From Isoetes taiwanensis (taxonomy: Eukaryota; Streptophyta; Lycopodiopsida; Isoetales; Isoetaceae), in contig JAJEKV010000075.1 of NCBI GenBank assembly GCA_021234155.1, positions 2,504,522 to 2,568,521 of the forward strand: 64,000 bases of DNA, written 5' to 3'. Both the position numbers and the translations under genes were made by a program. Positions 59,301 through 64,000 of this stretch are shown in pieces. The notes under the pieces were generated by a model. That model was not told where the DNA came from, did no database searches, and saw only the letters and a list, made by a program, of their open reading frames with translations. The stretch's first letter is position 1; every line of letters begins with the position of its first letter.

Positions 59301-60960
59301 CAAGAGCTACAGGAGCTGGGATGGTCCCATAGTGTGGAAGAGGAGGAGAGGGATGTGACGCTCCAAAAGACAAAAGATACGCCCTTGTGACGACATTGTA
59401 ACGCTATCATTACCGTGACACGCCACCCGATCGACGGTACGCCAACCATAGTTGTGTGTAAGTAGCCCCAGGGGCAACCTCGAGTGTTCATATATTATTA
59501 ATGTGCACATGCACATTAATGAGGGCACACCTTCCATGTTGGTATATTTTGCCACCTAGCCACTAAAGGCAAGTGGGGCCTTCCAATTATCCCACATAAA
59601 TTGGGTAATTGGAAACCCTAGCCCAAACCCTGTCTATTTAGGGTAGAAAACCCTAGTCAGCTAGTTTTTTCGTCTCCTTAGGGGTTTAGAGAGTCAGCTT
59701 TTGGCTGCCTCAGGAGCTGCAACCGCCTCAGACGTCATTTGCCGAATTATATTTACTGGCCTCAATTGACTACCAAGCAGGATGGTTGAACCTGTGTCGT
59801 GGAGGAGCCACCAAGGATCAGAGTTTGGTCAATTTAATAAAACCGCCTTCTAGTCATAGAACTCAGAGGTTTGGGACTATTAAATTGCCCATGGTGAAGT
59901 TATCTGGGGATCTTAGATCTCGGACACCAAATCTGCAACCGTAACTCATGCAAGGATCGACCTAGCTCAGTTCTTCCGTGATATTTGGATGATGTGTGTA
60001 TTTTCCTCATGGAACTCCTTGTATTGGGCAAGGAGGCCCCAGCCAGTTGATGTTTCCTAGAGAAGCCCTCAGCACATCAGATCTGCCTGGTGGTGGGCAA
60101 GAGCCACACCGGGTTGTGGGGTGGAAGGCCGACCGGCTAAAAAGGAGGTCTATGTCCCTCGACCTCGAACGATCCTGTGTGTAAAGCCCACCGGATCATC
60201 ATCAGGACCAGTTCATACGGGCCATCACCGAAAAGTGGTAAGGCATGGGCCTGACACCCGGGTGAAGGGTGCACACTTCCGGGTTCACTAATACCTGCAA
60301 AGGGCCCCCAGTCACCTGCTGAGTTAGCATGCGTATCTCCTGAGGGAGGATCCCCACGATTCCAATCGGGAGGATGAGATCTGCAACAGCCCCTCCTGGC
60401 CATGCATCCCAAGTGCGCCAGTCCCAACACTTTTCACTTACTCGTAAAGTGTGTACAGAGGGGCGGATGGAGGGATAACTCCTATGCCACATGTTCTATG
60501 CTGCCCAAACTTGAATAAGCATGAATTCGCCGCAATCTATCCTCCTGAGACCAAGCTGGGCTACCATCCTTGAGTCTCAGCCTTGGGTAGGGATCCTATG
60601 TGATGTGCTGATCTTTGTCTATGCAGAGTATGAGGGACCATCCTTCTAGATGGTCATGTGATGTTGACAAGCAAAGCATCGATGAGTGCTGCTTACGCTC
60701 AGCCAGGTAGGGCCCCGAGGAGACGGGGAATGACACTACCTCCCCACTCGAGACTCACAAAGTGATATGTGGAGGGCTCCTGTACGCATGGAGCCGGGGT
60801 GGGGAAGAACTGCTTGTATACGTGAGTGCACCGTGAGATACGTAGTAGGGGACGTACATAAAGGGGTCGCAGCAAATGTTCTGGAGAACAAGAGTGCCAC
60901 CCACCATGTTCCCAGTAGATTGAACTTTATAGGGATCCCGTTTTAAAAGTGGGGAAAATT
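59300..60960. mobile_element. Possible LTR-type sequence
   Basis: The part 59,360-60,000 is built like a plant LTR and leader: a phrase CTATTTAGGGTAGAAAACCC (59,634-59,653), CT-rich sequence after it and a TTAGATCTCGGACACCAAAT-type end. From 60,000 to 60,950 the sequence becomes GC-richer with overlapping open frames (60,137-60,492, minus) without a known domain. No second LTR or primer-binding site was found. Confidence 0.25.
59497..59520. other. Perfect 11 bp stem palindrome
   Basis: ATTAATGTGCA, two bases CA, and TGCACATTAAT form a near-continuous dyad. It lies within the LTR-like part, about 120 bp before the CTATTTAGGG phrase. Confidence 0.85.
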
Positions 60961-63240
60961 TTTTTTTTCTCTCACCTTGTAGTTAAGTGCTAAGCTAGTA
61001 ACAATTAAGTGAATTGAATTTGTTAAAGATTAAAAGAATGAGCTAAAATTTTCCATAGAGGTGGTCTCACAAACAAAGTACTGGGTCGAAAACTAATCTC
61101 GCTTTGTGCCAGCTAAAGCTATGAGACATCGAGCCAAGAAACACCAAAACATGATGAATTTGAGATAAATAATGTGGTAAGGCTAATTCTAAGGTAGGGA
61201 ATTAGTTAGAATAGCATGTTTTAAATTACCTAAAACCCTAGAATGAGTGAGATCCGACACCGCTACCAACAGAACCAAACATTAGTGTATTGAAACGAGG
61301 CGCAGTTTGAGACTGCTAATAGGTAGAAAAAGTCCAGTTGGGCACAAGTTTTAGATGTTGAAGTTTTGTACGTTAAACCGGGCAACTTGAGTTTGAATCC
61401 TAAAATTCCAAGCCAGGTCAGATGTAGAACCCCTCATTTTTTTCGCCCAAGCCCTTAAATCCATTTTCCAAACCGCAGGGCGCATCTTCTATTTTATCCG
61501 ATTGACGATCCGTGAAAACATAATCTCGAACTAAACAGATCAGAAGGGCTACTGTGCGAAACTACCAAATACCAATTTGCGCGAGGATCATTCTAAGATG
61601 CCTGTGGAGAGGCCCCAGAGGGGGCCTGGCCTGTGATGAAGAGGAAGACACCTCCGACGGATCGATGTCTCAACCAGGGAGGAGGACGGAACAAGATCAA
61701 ACCCATGGACGCAGAGACGGTGAGGCTAAGAAATAGACGGGAGATCCAGCAAATAGGAACAAGGGCATCATCTCAGACGCGATCACTGGAAACTTATAAG
61801 AGATGATGTGTGACAGGTCCTGAGGACTTAGAAGATCATCAGCACGAGCAGAAGAGAAGGGAAGACAAAAAAGAGGAAAGGGAGGAAGAGGAAATGTGCT
61901 GCAGCAAGAAAAGGAGAAAAAAGCAGGCAGTTCTGCACGTATAAGGAGAATCCATGGATCGCTTCCACGAGGGAAGAGGCCAAACCCAAATATTATCATT
62001 ATGAGCAAGAACTCACTAACCCTAAACCTCCTTCCTTGATTACTCTTCATAAAGACTTAACCATCATAGTGGAAGCCTTCCAAGCACCCAAAAGGAAGGC
62101 AGGCACCGAGCAACAAGACCGAAAGCAACCCCACCAAGACCAAGTGCAGAAGCCCCCGAATAATCTCGATGGGACAGAACCACTCCCCACCCCGCCTGGA
62201 AGCCCACATGGCCACCAAGTGAAGATTTAGATGAGGAAAGAGGAGAGCACGGCCTGTACGAAAGAAAGAGTATCATACAACAAATATTATGAGGAAAACA
62301 GTGGTTAAGTCTATCGAGAGGGAGGGCGCACCACCCAAGCAAATAAAACCCTAAGGCCACCACTGGCCTGTTCCCAAGCCGCCACCTGTGAAGAAAAGTT
62401 GATAGGAAGGAGGTGGAGAGAAGAGCTGCCAAGAGATTAGACACATCAGGGTCTCCCAACTCCCCGCCCCTTCGCCGGCTTGGTGCGCAGTTACAAACAC
62501 AGGAAGGTAATTGAGTCAAGGACGGAGGCTCGGCAATGCAAGAGGCTATTGAAAAAGATAGCGCAACATTTTGAAGATTCCAACACCGCACTATCCACGC
62601 CAGCGGTAACCTTATCATGATGACAGAGTCTCATGGACCCGCATTATGTGGAAAGAACGCCTTAGAAACCTCTTTTTAATAATCAAAAATTTTGTAAATA
62701 TAGAGTAATTTGTTCATTTTGAAGGATTATTAAACTTACCAATTAGGAGCAAATTAATGTTTTAGCTTTATTTCCAGTAAATAGGACATTTGGAGCCGAG
62801 ACATGATGGAAATGCATGTACCGCTACCGTCATTAAAACAAAAAAGTTAGGATTTGAAGGAGGCGCAAGTCAGGAGACTCGCCCAACTTGACAAAATACC
62901 CAAATCACCAAATAAGGGGCCGATTCTACGAATTTGATGAGCCCATCACCCTCATAATTAGTTTACCCAAATTGACACCTTAATCGAATGGACTGATGTC
63001 TCACACCGCTACCGCCGCAAAACAAAAGTTAGGGGATTGAAGCGAGGCTAAGTCGCGAGACCTCTTACCACCTCTCTTCTTCACCAGACCAGCAGTCACC
63101 TTCAACCTACTGCATAGCATCTTTTAGGTAACCTAGCCTTGTTCAAGCATCTCCTATAGTCCCCAAACCCCACTTTTGACCCGACAGGCTAGGAATTAAT
63201 TAAACCCCTAGGAAATTTTCAAGTCATCCAAAAATTAGGG
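60961..63240. other. Repeat-rich stretch, one coding-like frame
   Basis: The phrase (A)CACCGCTACC followed by AAAACAAAAGTTAGG..TTGAAG.GAGGC occurs at 62,818 and 63,003, with a more diverged copy at 61,258. A + strand frame at 61,940-62,230 reads HYEQELTNPKPPSLITLHKD and ends in a Pro-rich PTPPGSPHGHQ; it may be a retrotransposon gag or LINE ORF1 piece, but I cannot place it. Confidence 0.4.
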
Positions 63241-63250
63241 TTTTTCCTTT

Positions 63251-63466
63251 CTATAAACAGAATCTCACTTCGGGGAAGTAACCCTACAACCGGCCTCCCG
63301 CCTCTTCAGCCGATTTCCTAACTCCTGAGGCGCCTGGCAACCATTCCATACCTTCTTCCCAATTAATCAATGGCAACTCCTACTCAGAGGAAGAAGGCCA
63401 TGTCACTAGAGTACGAACACGGCCCACCAAATCTTCCAGATCTTCGTGATAGAGGTGTAGACGCCT
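63251..63466 (+). promoter_or_regulatory. Promoter-like segment with a short open frame
   Basis: A TATA-like CTATAAACAGA (63,261-63,271) is followed by a CT-rich leader and, at 63,370, by ATGGCAACTCCTACTCAGAGG in a good plant start context (AATCAATGGC). The frame reads MATPTQRKKAMSLEYEHGPP and stops after 32 codons. It could be the 5' end of a lost gene or of a retroelement. Confidence 0.25.
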
Positions 63467-64000
63467 GAAGCAACCTTGCAATTTCACCTGGAAATTTCGA
63501 GTAGTAGAGTCTCGACCGAGTTTCAAGCTAGGGTAGAACCAACATGCAGTGCAACTCCCTATGACATATTTTGTTCTCCTAGACAACCCCGCAGCAGATT
63601 AGATTACGTCCAACATCGCCAACAACACCACAAACAAAAAAGCTAATCGACACCTGAGCCAATGGTCCTAATCACAACAGGATTCAAGTACTTTCACCAC
63701 CGCCTGCAATCTTTCTACCCATCAAGCCGAACATTGTGGGGAAACCTCACCCCCCAGCGGATTTGGACCATTAGTTGAAAGTAAAGAGAATGAACTCCTC
63801 GCCACAAGATGAACAGGGAGCGGTGAAGGAATAAAGAAGACTCCTTGGCGAATTTGTGAACCAAGAGAGGAAGAGTATGTTGAGTCGCACCCAGCAGAGA
63901 GAGCGATAAACAGCGTGGAGTGGTAAGACTTAAAGAAGCCAGACTTTTAGGTCGCGCCACCCCTGGGTATAGCCACGTAACCGGAACAAAGTACACTGAT
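63467..64000. other. Gene-free end of window
   Basis: Minus-strand open frames (63,380-63,586 and 63,715-63,996) have no recognisable domain. Confidence 0.4.

Noticed and set aside
60137-60492. Overlapping minus-strand open frames of about 97 codons.
   Set aside because: GC-rich sequence with two frames open at once and no recognisable motif; likely chance.

Overview
The window looks like intergenic DNA from a land plant with a large, repeat-rich nuclear genome. I found no intact protein-coding gene. The plant assignment rests on gene remnants: an NPF (NRT1/PTR) transporter, an RNA polymerase second-largest subunit that resembles the plant Pol IV/V (NRPD2/NRPE2) type, and an organellar-type GCP1/OSGEPL1 (TsaD family) protein. 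Low gene density, nested transposons and intron-bearing pseudogenes suggest a gymnosperm or fern, but the sequence alone cannot settle this. All functional calls come from motifs read by eye; no database search was run.

Layout. 1-3.7 kb: no recognisable gene. 3.7-10.7 kb: a strongly T-rich (+ strand) repeat made of a 5.9 kb unit directly abutting a 1.1 kb unit with the same start and end. 12-14.4 kb: short tandem duplications and a fragment aligning gaplessly with the histone H3 fold. 14.6-16.8 kb: a decayed Ty3/gypsy pol fragment and a microsatellite. 18.3-19.4 kb: exons of a GCP1/OSGEPL1 pseudogene. 21.0-22.5 kb: an NPF transporter pseudogene broken by a 127 bp tandem duplication. 25.4-25.9 kb (minus): a Pol IV/V subunit-2-like exon. 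25.9-34 kb: mostly AT-rich DNA with tandem repeats and SINE-like boxes. 34.1-34.8 kb (minus): a broken coiled-coil gene.

36.1-42.5 kb holds the most unusual structure: two inverted arms of about 1.4 kb, with clusters of the palindrome TGGTATAAATTTATACCA at their inner ends and a third cluster outside. Two antisense LINE 3' ends fill the middle. 44.7-46.5 kb: a LINE 3' end carrying a 0.55 kb foldback element; a second copy of the foldback lies at 57.3-57.9 kb. 47.2-49.1 kb (minus): a decayed but nearly full-length pogo/Tigger-like transposase, from N-terminal helix-turn-helix to charged C-terminus. 51.8-52.3 kb: a small inverted-repeat element with internal GTGGTTAATCC repeats. 52.9-54.6 kb: a second T-rich stretch. 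54.6-58.8 kb: unrecognised exon-like pieces. 59.3-64 kb: probable LTR-type and other repeats.

The recognisable genes do not form a pathway. They are unrelated conserved genes present as partial copies, several with splice sites kept, so they were copied as genomic DNA and not through mRNA.
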